A stretch of DNA of 64,000 nt from Cryobacterium psychrophilum (GCF_004365915.1 NZ_SODI01000001.1:434001-498000); one strand, 5' to 3'. Numbered from the stretch's first letter, positions 18,090 through 26,871 are shown. The notes: generated by a model not told the origin, from the sequence alone. Made by a program: numbers and translations.

Positions 18090-18684
18090 GCCGGCCGGCC
18101 GGTCGATCGTGGCGCACATGTGCTGGTCACGGACGTTCGTCACCGCGCTCCATAATGCGGTAGTAGTCTTCGGCCTCCGCGGTGACCTCCGCGCTCTGGG
18201 CAGCATCGAGGGCTTCCTCATCGTCGACGGCCCGCGCCTAGGCGCGGCGGCGCACCTCGATCAGCAGGGCGACACCGTCGGCCTCACAGGTCTCCGGCAC
18301 CAGCCGGGTGCTCCAGGCGTACCGCGGGGGATCTTCCCCGTAGGGCACGAAGCACCGCCACGCCCGCAGCGCATCCGGCACGGCATCCGGGGCGTTGACT
18401 TCGAGCCAGCCGATAATCTCGCGCAGCGAGTCCCAGAGAGAGTACACGTCAAGTCCGTAGAAGCCCACGCGTTCCCCCGCGGGCCTGGCCAGGTTGCGCT
18501 CGCGCAGCCAGCCGAGGAACTCGGCTACCTCGTGGTTCGCCCACATCCAGGTGGGCCATCGTTCGAACCGGGCGAGCAGGGTGTATGCGTCGAGGTCGCC
18601 CGCGGTGCCCAGGGGACGCGCCAGGGACCGGATTTCCGCCGCGATCTTCGCCGGGGTGGCGTCGTGACCCGGCGCCGCGTTCAT
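18090..18684 (-). pseudogene. erythromycin esterase family protein, decayed
   Basis: The start (ATG 18684) overlaps the upstream gene's stop by ATGA. The frame opens as expected, but after DLDAYT it jumps to LLARFERWPTWMWANHEV: about 80 residues are missing, including the EASHG-type catalytic segment. VGFYGLDVYSLWDSL and a central region follow. A TAG after EVRRRA (18240-18238) interrupts; beyond it homologous sequence continues in frame (DDEEALDAAQSAEV, EDYYRIMERGDERP), then a frameshift before DQHMCATID. So there are three independent lesions: an internal deletion, a nonsense codon and a frameshift. Family members hydrolyse the macrolide lactone or act on unknown esters. Confidence 0.8.
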
Positions 18685-20033
18685 TGCTTGTCCCGGGCGG
18701 GTCGCCCGTCGGCGCGCGGCGAGAGATGGTCGGTGAACCAATCCCGGGCCAGGGCTGCTGCCTCCGCCAGGGTGCCCGGCTCTTCGAAGAGGTGCGTGGC
18801 ACCCGGTACGACCGCGAGGTGGTTGGGGCAGCGCAGCTCGACCTGGGCCCGACGGTTGAGGTCAAGCACCTCCTGGTCGGCACCACCGACGATCAGCAGC
18901 GTCGGGGCCTGCACCTGGGCCAGCCAGGGACCGGCCAGGTCCGGGCGGCCGCCACGCGACACCACCGCGCCGATCCGCGCGCTGGAGTGCGCGGCCGCCC
19001 AGAGTGCCGCCCCGGCTCCGGTGCTCGCTCCAAAGTAGCCGACGGCGAGTGATGCGGTTTCGGGCTGGTTTCCCACCCACTCGGTTGCCCCGGCGAGCCG
19101 GTCTGCGAGCAGCTTGATGTCGAACACATTGGCGCGGCTCGGTTCCTCCTCCGGGGTGAGCAGGTCAAGCAGCAGCGTCGCCAGGCCCGCCTCGTGCAAC
19201 ACTTCGGCGACGAACCTGTTGCGGGGACTGTGGCGGCTGCTACCGCTCCCGTGGGCGAACAGCACCAGGCCGGTGGCAGCCGGGGGAATTCGCAGATGCG
19301 CGCCGAGGTAGACCTCGCCGACGGGGATCTCGATCTCCGCGTCGGTTTCAGCTCCTGACGACTCTGCCGGATCCGTCGTTCCTGCGGCGCCTGCGGACGG
19401 CCGCCCCGCGGCGGCGAGCAGCCGGATTACCTCCTCGTCGCTGGTCGGGGAGAAGTCGACGTAATGGTTGCCGACCGCGATCAGCTGCCGAGGTAAATGC
19501 ACGCAGACGACCTCGTCGGCGCCCGGCAGGTTGCGGATGGTTTCGGCGGGGGCGACCGTCACGCCCAATATCACCTTTGCGGCTCCGAGCCGGCGGGCCA
19601 CCTCGCACGCCACGCGTGCGGTCGAGCCCGTCGCGATACCGTCGTCCACGATGACGGCAATCCGACCGGTCAGGTCGATGCGCTCATGGCCCTTCCGGAA
19701 CAGGGCCATTCGGGCGTCGAGCTGTGCCCGCTCTCGTTCCTCTACGGCACGGAACTCCTCCTCCGTGACTCGCGCCATCGAGAGCACCTCGTCGTTGAGT
19801 ACCCGCACCCCGCCCTCGCCGATGGCCCCCATCGCCAGTTCGGGCTGGATCGGGACCCCGAGCTTGCGGACCAGAATCACGTCCAGGGGCGCCCCCAGTG
19901 CTGCCGCCACCTCCGCGGCCACGGGAACACCGCCTCTGGGAAGCCCCAGGACCACCACATCCTGCCCGCGCAGGAACTCCAGCTGCTCCGCCAGTTGGCG
20001 GCCGGCATCAATACGATCAGCGAATACGACCAT
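18681..20033 (-). CDS. phosphoribosyltransferase fused to a dienelactone-hydrolase-like alpha/beta hydrolase
   Basis: A 450-residue two-domain protein. Residues 1 to about 215 are a type I phosphoribosyltransferase: LGLPRGGVPVAAEVAAALG, then the PRPP-binding loop VIVDDGIATGSTARVA. After an Ala/Ser/Gly linker, residues 235-450 form an alpha/beta hydrolase with HGSGSSRHSPRN (oxyanion region), the nucleophile elbow GYFGASTGAG, Asp in VGGADQEV and His in PGATHLFEEPG. The ATG at 20033 has a GAGGAGG site; an ATG nine codons upstream does not. The domain pair is recurrent in actinomycetes but its substrate is not known. It is coupled to the broken esterase downstream. Confidence 0.8.
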   Translation of the reverse strand: MVVFADRIDAGRQLAEQLEFLRGQDVVVLGLPRGGVPVAAEVAAALGAPLDVILVRKLGVPIQPELAMGAIGEGGVRVLNDEVLSMARVTEEEFRAVEERERAQLDARMALFRKGHERIDLTGRIAVIVDDGIATGSTARVACEVARRLGAAKVILGVTVAPAETIRNLPGADEVVCVHLPRQLIAVGNHYVDFSPTSDEEVIRLLAAAGRPSAGAAGTTDPAESSGAETDAEIEIPVGEVYLGAHLRIPPAATGLVLFAHGSGSSRHSPRNRFVAEVLHEAGLATLLLDLLTPEEEPSRANVFDIKLLADRLAGATEWVGNQPETASLAVGYFGASTGAGAALWAAAHSSARIGAVVSRGGRPDLAGPWLAQVQAPTLLIVGGADQEVLDLNRRAQVELRCPNHLAVVPGATHLFEEPGTLAEAAALARDWFTDHLSPRADGRPARDKQ

Positions 20034-20289
20034 CGTTCCGCACCTCCTCAACCCCGCCATAGTCGCCCCCCTTCTGCTTCGACGCTAGGGCTTCGGTTGC
20101 TCCCGCCGGATTTCGGCGCTAGAACGGCGGTCACGTCAAGCCTCTGACAGTCCGCGCAACCCCGCGCACCCGTGACACATCGCCGAGAAATTCGGACCAT
20201 TCGGTAGCGACGTCATTGATCGTGACCGGTCCGGCCGCATCGCGCGGCACAACCTAGACGGCAACAGCTGTGCGGGGTAGCCTCGCGGC

Positions 20290-20529
20290 ATGAATACCAG
20301 GAGCACCGGGTCCCGGCACCGCATCGCCGATTTGCTCGCCGTCTTGTTCCTCGGCGACGGTGTCATGTGGCTGCTGCTGCCGAGCCTGCAGATGGAAAGC
20401 TGGCTGTCCGGTTCCGCGCGCTGGCGCGCCACGATACGGTACTTCGCTGACCGACCGTGGTTGCCCCGGATCATCGGGACCATCGAAATCTTCACCATAC
20501 TGTGGTGGGTGCGCAAGCGGAGTCGCTGA
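20290..20529 (+). CDS. small membrane protein of unknown function
   Basis: A 79-residue protein with two hydrophobic stretches (DLLAVLFLGDGVMWLLLPSL and RIIGTIEIFTILWWV) and basic ends. The ATG at 20290 lacks a clear ribosome site but the frame has a clean membrane-protein pattern. No family is recognised; it stands alone between divergent and downstream genes. Confidence 0.5.
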   Translation: MNTRSTGSRHRIADLLAVLFLGDGVMWLLLPSLQMESWLSGSARWRATIRYFADRPWLPRIIGTIEIFTILWWVRKRSR

Positions 20530-20667
20530 ACCGCCCGCGAAGACGCTCTCGTGGCTCTTCTCCACGGGTGAGGTGACGTGCCCCCTTGTTTCGTTGAAGC
20601 ATAAATGGAATGAATAGACCACAAATCATCACTTTTACTGTGCTTCTCTTGACGGGACGATGGGTAG

Positions 20668-21804
20668 ATGATTCCGACACAGACCACCTTCTGGTATTCG
20701 AATCCGACCGCCCGCTCCTGGCGAACTTCAGCACCCGAATCTGCCGTGCCATTTCATCGCAGCCTTGACGGCTACACGCCGACTCCCCTGGTTGGCCTGC
20801 CGTCCCTCGCCGCAGAGCTGGGAGTCGGTCAGGTGCTGCTCAAGGACGAGTCCAACCGACTGGGCCTGCCCGCCTTCAAAATCCTTGGGGCGTCGTGGGC
20901 CGTTTGCAGGGCACTGTGCCAGCGTTACGATCTGGACCCCGAGGGGATGACTGTCCCCCGGCTCAAGGGATTCATCCGCACCAACGTGGGCGTTGCCGAA
21001 GCGCCGGTGCTCGTCACGGCCACTGATGGCAATCACGGCCGAGCAGTAGCCAGGATGGCAGCGCTGTTGGGCCTGGTCTCGCGGATCTACATCCCGGCGG
21101 GTCTGAGCTCATCTGCGATCGACGGCATCAGGAGCGAAGGTGCAGACGTGGTTGAAACCGATGGCATCTACGACGATGTCGTCACCCTGGCGGCGGAATC
21201 CACCGAGGGCGAAGCGTTGGATGTACTGATTCAAGACACAGCGTGGGAGGGATACATGCAGGTCCCCCAATGGATCGTTGACGGGTACGGCACGTTGTTT
21301 GGCGAAATTGACGACGCACTTCAGGAGCTGCACGTGGCCGGTCCGGATCTGGTCGTCTGCCCTGTCGGGGTAGGTTCCCTGGCCCAGGCACTGGTGGAGC
21401 ACTACCGGACCGCCGGAAATGCGGCCCCGGCACTTCTGAGTTCCGAACCGGACACCGCCGCCTGCATTGCCCAGTCCTTATTGACGGGCAAACCCGTCGT
21501 GGTGGCCACGACCTACCCGTCCATCATGTCAGGACTCAATTGCGGCACACCCTCTGAACTGGCCTGGCCCGCGCTCAGGGCCGGGCTCGATGCCGCCGTC
21601 AGCGTCTCCGAGTCCGAGTGCCGCCAGGCAGTCCTGGATCTCCAGCATCTGGGCCTGGACGTGGGGCCGTGCGGTGCGGCCTCCCTGGCCGGCGTTCGAA
21701 CCGCCGTGGCTCGTCCGGAACGCCGACAGCAGTTGGGCCTGGATGGAAACTCCGTGATCGTCCTGGTCAGTACCGAAGGCCTGGCGGCAAACCCACTCCG
21801 ATGA
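20668..21804 (+). CDS. diaminopropionate ammonia-lyase-like PLP enzyme
   Basis: A 378-residue fold-type II PLP enzyme. The Schiff-base lysine is in LGLPAFKILGASWAV, the family-typical TATDGNHGRAVARMA loop follows, and the phosphate-binding glycines appear in CPVGVGSLAQALVEH. The YTPTPLVGLPSLA opening and the NRLGLPAFK motif are those of DpaL/YgeX, which cleave 2,3-diaminopropionate to pyruvate and ammonia. Length is slightly shorter than E. coli YgeX (398). Threonine dehydratase-like alternatives are less likely given the DNRLGLPAFK-type motif. It appears monocistronic, followed by the eroded phosphoesterase gene on the other strand. Confidence 0.75.
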   Translation: MIPTQTTFWYSNPTARSWRTSAPESAVPFHRSLDGYTPTPLVGLPSLAAELGVGQVLLKDESNRLGLPAFKILGASWAVCRALCQRYDLDPEGMTVPRLKGFIRTNVGVAEAPVLVTATDGNHGRAVARMAALLGLVSRIYIPAGLSSSAIDGIRSEGADVVETDGIYDDVVTLAAESTEGEALDVLIQDTAWEGYMQVPQWIVDGYGTLFGEIDDALQELHVAGPDLVVCPVGVGSLAQALVEHYRTAGNAAPALLSSEPDTAACIAQSLLTGKPVVVATTYPSIMSGLNCGTPSELAWPALRAGLDAAVSVSESECRQAVLDLQHLGLDVGPCGAASLAGVRTAVARPERRQQLGLDGNSVIVLVSTEGLAANPLR

Positions 21805-22396
21805 CAGGATCCCTCCCCAGGGAAACCAGCGAAAACGCACTGCCGGTAGTGTCAGGCCCCGGGTTTAATGGACACCCGGCCAGGGGTTCGCTAGGCGAGG
21901 TACGGCGTGATCTTCTCCGGGCGCATCGACGCGGGCAGGGAGAGGCCCTCGTCCGGCCAGGCCTGGTCGCCGCGCCCCGAGCGCGCGGCCGCGAAGAATG
22001 AGCCGCGCACCACGTCTTCCCGGACGCCGTGCCCGCCCTCGTCGAGGTGGCCGTGATCGGTCGTGATGCCGACCAGCCAGTCCTCGTCTTCGCGGGCGGC
22101 ACGCGTGCTGATCGCGTGCAGCAGGGTGCCGAGATGCGCGTCGATCCGGCTCACCGCGACCAGATACTCCGCCGAAACACCACCATAAACGTGCCCCGCC
22201 TCATCCACCTCGCCCAGGTAAACGAAACTCGCAGCCGGCCCGAACTGGTCCAGGTATATCCGTGACATGTCGGTCACCTCGGTGTCTGCCCGCCGATATC
22301 CATACATTTCGCCATCGCGCACGATGACCTTGTGCACACCGGCGTTTTGCTGGTCGAGGCGGGGACTGATCACGGGGCCGGGTCCGGCCGTGTCGG

Positions 22397-22426
22397 CCAG
22401 TGGGGGCCAGTGGGGGCCAGTGGGGG
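22397..22426. repeat. 10-bp tandem repeat, three perfect copies
   Basis: CCAGTGGGGG occurs three times in tandem inside the phosphodiesterase gene. Because 20 bp is not a multiple of three, the two extra copies throw the gene out of frame; one or four copies would read through. Confidence 0.9.
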
Positions 22427-22577
22427 CCATCCGCTCGCCACGTAACTGGTCACCGGCTGGTCAGCGAAGTAGGCACGACTGAGCAGGTCGGCATTGCGAC
22501 CAAGCGTGTGAACGTGGAAGGAGTTGTCGAACACATGGTGCTCAGCGTGGGTCGCCCCGGTGAGGATCGACGACCAG

Positions 22578-22602
22578 CCCGGCCCGGCCCGGCCCGGCCC
22601 GG
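22578..22602. repeat. 5-bp tandem repeat (CCCGG), five copies
   Basis: Five CCCGG units lie in the same phosphodiesterase gene. They encode SGPGRAGPGW where the family context suggests SGPGW, so about three units (15 bp, in frame) look added. Confidence 0.85.
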
Positions 22603-22644
22603 AAATCGTGGGCACCCCCATGGTCATCGGAGCCAGGCGCCCGC

Positions 22645-23183
22645 GCCCGAACAGCTGGGCGTCACGCGATGGCACATCAACCCGAATCGGGTTCGACAGT
22701 TGCGCAAACAGCACGGTCAGGCTCGAGATGGCGCCGCGCAGCGTGAGCGCGGTGATAACACCGGTGGCGTTCGACGGCCCGTCGTGCGCTGGGCGGATGC
22801 TGATGTGCTCGGGCCGCACGAGAAGGTCCACAAGGTCACCGGCACTGTGCCCCACCGTGCCCAGCGCGTACTGCTGGGCCAGCACCGCCACTTGGCCGGA
22901 GCGCGTGACCCGGCCGGGAATGCGATTGACCACCCCGATGAACGAGGACACAAAGGCTGTCGCGGGCCGACGGTACACCTCATTCGGCGTGCCCACCTGC
23001 TCGACCCGGCCGGCACGCATCACGGCCACGCGGTCGGCCATGCTCAGCGCCTCTTCCTGGTCAGGTGTGACCAGCACGGTCGTCGTGCCCATTTCCTACT
23101 GGATGCGCCGGATCTCTTCCCGAAGCTGCACCCGCATCTGCGCGTCCAGCGCGGAGGGTGACCTCTGCACTGATGCCGGTCAT
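22645..23183 (-). pseudogene. ABC transporter ATP-binding protein, decayed
   Basis: Starts at ATG 23183, overlapping the permease stop (ATGA). After MTGIS and a few residues the reading jumps, in another frame, to SALDAQMRVQLREEIRRIQ: the Walker A, Q-loop and signature motif are all deleted. A TAG follows RRIQ, then the frame resumes with EMGTTTVLVTPDQEEALSMA, where the switch histidine of the usual THDQ is a proline. MADRVAVMRAGRVEQVGTP and the RPEHISI regulatory-domain segment follow before a junction with the phosphodiesterase. It resembles the PotA/2-aminoethylphosphonate importer class. It cannot encode a working ATPase. Confidence 0.8.
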
Positions 23184-23890
23184 GAGGCACTCCTTACGTT
23201 GGGGGAACTGGCCGCGGCAACAGCCGGCGGGCGGGAGGTACGGCGCCGACGGGACAATCCGGGGCCGGTGAGCGCCGACAGCAACAGCAAGGTGCCCACG
23301 ATGGTGATAAGCGAGAGGCCGGCCGCCGCTCGAGGATGGTCCTGCCCGATCTGCACCAGGAACACCAGGAACACCGGGAACGTCGAGTGCAGCAGCAGGG
23401 TGGCGAGCACGTATTCACCGAGCACCATCGTGAACGAGAGCAGCGCCGCGGTGACGAACGGCAGCGTGAGCATCACATAAAACGGCACCAGGCTGTCCAC
23501 GCTTGTCAGAAATCGGGGCACGGTCACCCGAAACGCCAGGTTGGCGCCGTTGACCAGGGCGACCGCGGGAACCACAAACGGAATCACCGACAGCGCCTCC
23601 GCGAGCGGCAACCACCGTCGCGCATGCAGGTGCAGCCAGACGAGCGTGGGAATGAGCAGCACGAACGACGCCACGGTGGTCAGCACGGCAAGCGTCAGGC
23701 TCTGCACCACTTGCAGGGCAAACCCCGAATCCGCCACGGCCTCCCGGATCGGCTCGAGCGAGAAACCCTGCTGGGGCAACGTGAAGCCAAACGAAGCGGA
23801 TGCCACGAGCGGCACGGCAAACAGCAGCCCGGCCGTGACGAGCACGATTGCCTGGACAATGCTGCGGGAGTCCGTGCCGGCGCCGGTCAT
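23180..23890 (-). pseudogene. ABC transporter permease with internal deletion
   Basis: A 236-residue open frame with membrane segments and intact termini, coupled by ATGA overlaps to its neighbours on both sides. Compared with the family pattern, FYVMLTLPFV passes directly into TAALLSFTMVLGEYVLATLL: about 45-50 residues are missing, and these are the ones that carry the cytoplasmic EAA loop which docks to the ATPase. A 9-bp duplication also gives FPVFLVFLVQIG where FPVFLVQIG is expected. The frame is open but the product is unlikely to couple to an ATPase. Confidence 0.7.
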
Positions 23891-24465
23891 TGCAGCCACC
23901 GCGTCGTGCGTCGCGCCAGCAGGTGGCGCAGCACCATGGCGAGCGTGATCACGAGTATCATTCCGGTGGCCAGGGCGGCCCCAAAGCTCTGGTCGGTGAG
24001 CACGTTGCCCGAGATGAAGAAGCCGATCAGGATCGGCACCAGGTTGGCCCCGCCGCCGCTCAGGGCATACGCGGTCGCGTAGGCGCTGAACGAGTTCGCG
24101 AAGAGCAGCAACACGGCCCCTCCGATGGCGGGCGACAGAATCGGCAGGAGATTGTCGGTCAGGTAGCGCCAGCGGCCGGTCCCGAGACTCAGCGCGGATT
24201 CGCCCCGCTCTCGACGAATGCCCATGATGGCGGGCAGCACGAGTATCGCCATCAGCGGTACTTGAAAGTAGAGGTAGACAACGACGAGTCCCCCGAACGA
24301 CGACACCGCGAAGGACTCGGTGAGGTCCCACCCGGTCGCGTCGAAGACGGCCATCGTGATGAGACCCTGCGAGCCGATGGCGGCGCTGAAGGCGAAGGCC
24401 AGCGGGATGCCGCCGAGCTGTGAGGCGACGACGGAATACGACAGCATGATCGAACGCAGCCCGCG
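23887..24465 (-). pseudogene. ABC transporter permease, N-terminal part deleted
   Basis: Recognisable from LRSIMLSYSVVASQLGG through AFAFSAAIGSQGLITMAVFD, the EAA-like region RRERGESALSLGTGRWRYL and the last membrane segments to RRTTRWLQ. The first third (periplasmic start and first membrane helices) is absent: the sequence joins the end of the solute-binding protein near 24460-24470. It stops in an ATGA overlap with the second permease. No start codon belongs to it. Confidence 0.75.
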
Positions 24466-25457
24466 CGGGCGCTGCGGCGGTCTGATCGGGCGTGGGGAAG
24501 GCGATCTGGGCGAGGGTTTCGGTGGAGGGCAGGGCGTCGCGGGCTTCCTGGGGAAGCGTGCCGGCGGCATCCATCGCGGCGTAGCGGGCGGGTACGGCAC
24601 CACTCTTGGCGTAGCTGATGGCGCCCTCGTCGCTGAGCAGCCACTCCACCCACAGGCGGGCGGCGTTCGGATGCGGGCTGTCGATGGTGATCGGCTGGGC
24701 GTAATAGTTGCCGAAGACGCCCTCGCTGGGCACCACAACCTGCAGGTCCACGGCCGACCGCGTCATCTCGGCTTCCAGACCGCTGTAGTTGTAGTTCCAG
24801 TCGAAGGTGACGGCGGCCTCACCGGTCGAGAGCGCGGCGGCGTTCGAGACGGAGTTGACAAGGTATCCGTTGGCCGCGAGGTCGGTGAAGTAGTCGATTC
24901 CGGGCTGGATGTTGTCGAGGATTCCGCCGTTCGCCAGCGCCGCCGCGAAGACCGTGGCGAACCACGCCGCGCCATCGCGCGGGTCGCCGACGGTGATCTT
25001 GCCCTTGTGCTGCTCATCCTTGAGGTCGGCGAACGAGGTCGGCACGTCGACCTCGTCGGCATTCACGCCGATACTGAGCACGCCGTAGTACGCGCCAACC
25101 CAGTTACCGTCGCGGTCCTTGAGGCTGTCGGGCACCTCGTCGATGAGCGTGGGCACATAGACGCCGAGCAGGTTCTGGTCGATCGCCGGCTGGGTGAACG
25201 AGTAGCCGATGTCGAGCACGTCGGGGCTGGGTGGACTGGCCCTTGAGGTTTTTCACGGCGGAGAGCTTCTCACCGCTGGACGCATTCGGGCTCGCCACCT
25301 CGACCTTCACGTCGTACTTGGCTTCAAAACCGTCGATGGACTCGCCGTAGTTCGCCCAGATCTCCGGGTAGGCCGATGGCCACGGCCGCCGAGCGGATGC
25401 CGACGCGGCGCCGGGTAGACGGAGACAGCCGAGACGAACGAAAGAAAAGGGCAGACA
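24465..25457 (-). pseudogene. ABC transporter solute-binding protein, decayed
   Basis: From YPEIWANYGESIDGFEAKYD to AFPTPDQTAAA this is a PotD/2-aminoethylphosphonate-type binding protein (SPNASSGEKLSAVKNLKGQS, DVLDIGYSFTQPAIDQ, AVTFDWNYNYSGLE). A one-base frameshift lies near 25225, between KGQST and PDVLDIGYS. The signal peptide and lipobox region (25380-25457) no longer reads as a secretion signal in any single frame, and the C-terminal end runs into the permease remnant. It would have captured the substrate outside the cell. Confidence 0.78.
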
Positions 25458-25552
25458 TGGTCGCGCTCCAGAAAATGCCGTGGGTGGGATGTTCCCATCG
25501 TTGAGCAGCGAGATGACCACTGGATGAACTGTGCGTGTCCGTCGATTAGATT

Positions 25553-25564
25553 TGGTACAGACCT
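25553..25564. promoter_or_regulatory. PhnF-like operator
   Basis: TGGTACAGACCT differs at two of twelve positions from TGGTATAGACCA, the site bound by the GntR/UTRA regulator PhnF in mycobacteria. It lies between the solute-binding-protein remnant and the HAD remnant, where it could control both divergent genes. Confidence 0.55.
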
Positions 25565-25668
25565 TTAATCTGGTGCTTCATAGCGGACATCTGACGCGAC
25601 CACGCAGACGAAGGACGACTTTGATGACGAGCACAGAACACCTTTTGACTCCACCTGCCAGCTGACGC

Positions 25669-25815
25669 ATGGCGGAGATGCAGGGGGTGCTCCTCGATTT
25701 CAACGGCACGCTGTCTGACGATGAAGAGCTGCTGTCCGAGTTGATCCGGGAGCTCGAGCTCAGTGCCCTCTGAAGGATCGTGGTGCTGGAGGATTCGATT
25801 CCGGGGGCTCGCTGA
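25669..25815 (+). pseudogene. HAD-family hydrolase remnant
   Basis: The frame opens with the HAD motif I (GVLLDFNGTLSDDEELLSEL; DxNGT with the nucleophilic Asp10), reaches a TGA after 34 residues, and directly continues in frame with IVVLEDSIPGAR, the motif IV region. Some 150 residues between these motifs have been lost. In related loci such a hydrolase is divergent from a transporter operon; a phosphonatase-like role is possible but cannot be shown from the remnant. Confidence 0.65.
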
Positions 25816-26635
25816 GTGCATCCGTTGCTGAACTGACCCGCCCCGAGACGGTGACGCGCAGCTTGTCGGAGCGGAAGAGGTCGCGGGAGAATTCCATCGG
25901 CGTGCCGTTTCCCGCGATCGACGTGCGGACAATGCCAAGAATCGGGCTGCCCGGGGCAATGTGGAGCATGGCGGCATCGGCCGGGTCGACGATCATGGCG
26001 GTCAGCTCCTGCGTGGCGGAGACCGGCCCGAGCCCATAGTGCCGGCGCATAATCGAGTACATCGACCCGGTGAGATCGAGGTCGAGCAGCCCGGGAAACA
26101 ACGCCGTGGGAAAGAACGAGCGCTCCAGCACCACGGCGACCTCGTCGGCGAACCGCACCCGCATCACGTCGTAAACGGTGTCGGTGGGGCCGAGCCGCAA
26201 CGCCGTACGGGTGTTCTCATCGGGCGTCTGCACGGTCGCCGAGATGAGCCGAGAGGATGCCGTCATCGCCGACTGCAACAGCTGCGCACGCAGGCCTATC
26301 AGATTGGAAATGTCGACATCGGAGCGGTGATGGGCGATGACGGAACCGCCGCGGCGACCGAGGGTGCGGGTGAGCCAGCCGGTGGCCTGCAGCCCTTCGA
26401 GGGCCTGGCGGAGGGTCATACGACTCACGGTGAGGGCTTGGGCGAGCTGGCGTTCCGGGGGCAGTTTGTCGCCGGCGGTGAGGTCACCCGAGGCCACCAG
26501 GCCGCGCACCCACTCGGCGATCTGCAGGTGTAACGGTGACGGGGGCGCAAAGCGGGCCTGTCTCTCGCGGGCGAGGGACAGGACGCGTGCCGACGGCGCC
26601 GCTACCGGGGCCTCGGCGATGTTCGGTGTGCCCAT
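25760..26635 (-). CDS. GntR-family regulator with UTRA domain (PhnF-like)
   Basis: A 291-residue regulator. It has an N-terminal winged HTH (PPSPLHLQIAEWVRG, LPPERQLAQALTVSRMTLRQ, about residues 34-100), then a UTRA ligand-binding domain (VYDVMRVRFADEVAVVLERS, LYSIMRR-type, EFSRDLFRSDKLRVTVSG). All expected segments are present, so it looks intact. The last 20 or so residues run over the HAD remnant on the other strand and may be a new tail. The nearby TGGTACAGACC site suggests it once controlled the phosphonate-type operon whose structural genes are now broken. Confidence 0.82.
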   Translation of the reverse strand: MGTPNIAEAPVAAPSARVLSLARERQARFAPPSPLHLQIAEWVRGLVASGDLTAGDKLPPERQLAQALTVSRMTLRQALEGLQATGWLTRTLGRRGGSVIAHHRSDVDISNLIGLRAQLLQSAMTASSRLISATVQTPDENTRTALRLGPTDTVYDVMRVRFADEVAVVLERSFFPTALFPGLLDLDLTGSMYSIMRRHYGLGPVSATQELTAMIVDPADAAMLHIAPGSPILGIVRTSIAGNGTPMEFSRDLFRSDKLRVTVSGRVSSATDALSEPPESNPPAPRSFRGH

Positions 26636-26871
26636 GCCTCGGTTGTCCTCTGGCTCAGCGTGGCAACGGTGTACCCGAGCTTAGTCGGCGCCCCCAACCG
26701 GAAACCTGTCGCGCGTCGAGCGAGCGTCATTTTCACCCCTCGCGGCGCGGCCGCGTGCTGACTGCGACATAATCAGAAAACACGCACCATCGCCGTTCAT
26801 CCGCACAAATAGACCGTCGATGATCCTGATCGCCTCGTTCTCGACGACTCACTCCAGCTCAGGACGGACTC

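Larger units (their letters stand above)
21891..22645 (-). pseudogene. alkaline-phosphatase-superfamily phosphodiesterase, decayed
   Basis: The sequence encodes most of a type I phosphodiesterase/nucleotide pyrophosphatase: APMTMGVPTISGPG, WSSILTGATHAEHHVFDNS, ASFVYLGEVDEAGHVYGG, and the metal-binding ITTDHGHLDEGGHG. The N-terminal quarter with the first metal-site Asp is missing; the frame is joined to the end of the ABC ATPase remnant near 22645. A 10-bp repeat (22397-22426) shifts the frame: taking out two of its three units restores a continuous GWPPLADTAGPGPVISPRLD. It is the last gene of the damaged transport operon and probably once released phosphate from an imported ester or phosphonate. 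Confidence 0.75.

Noticed and set aside
18049..19038. 329-residue plus frame opposite the esterase and fusion genes
   Set aside because: Antisense to recognisable coding sequence; no motif.
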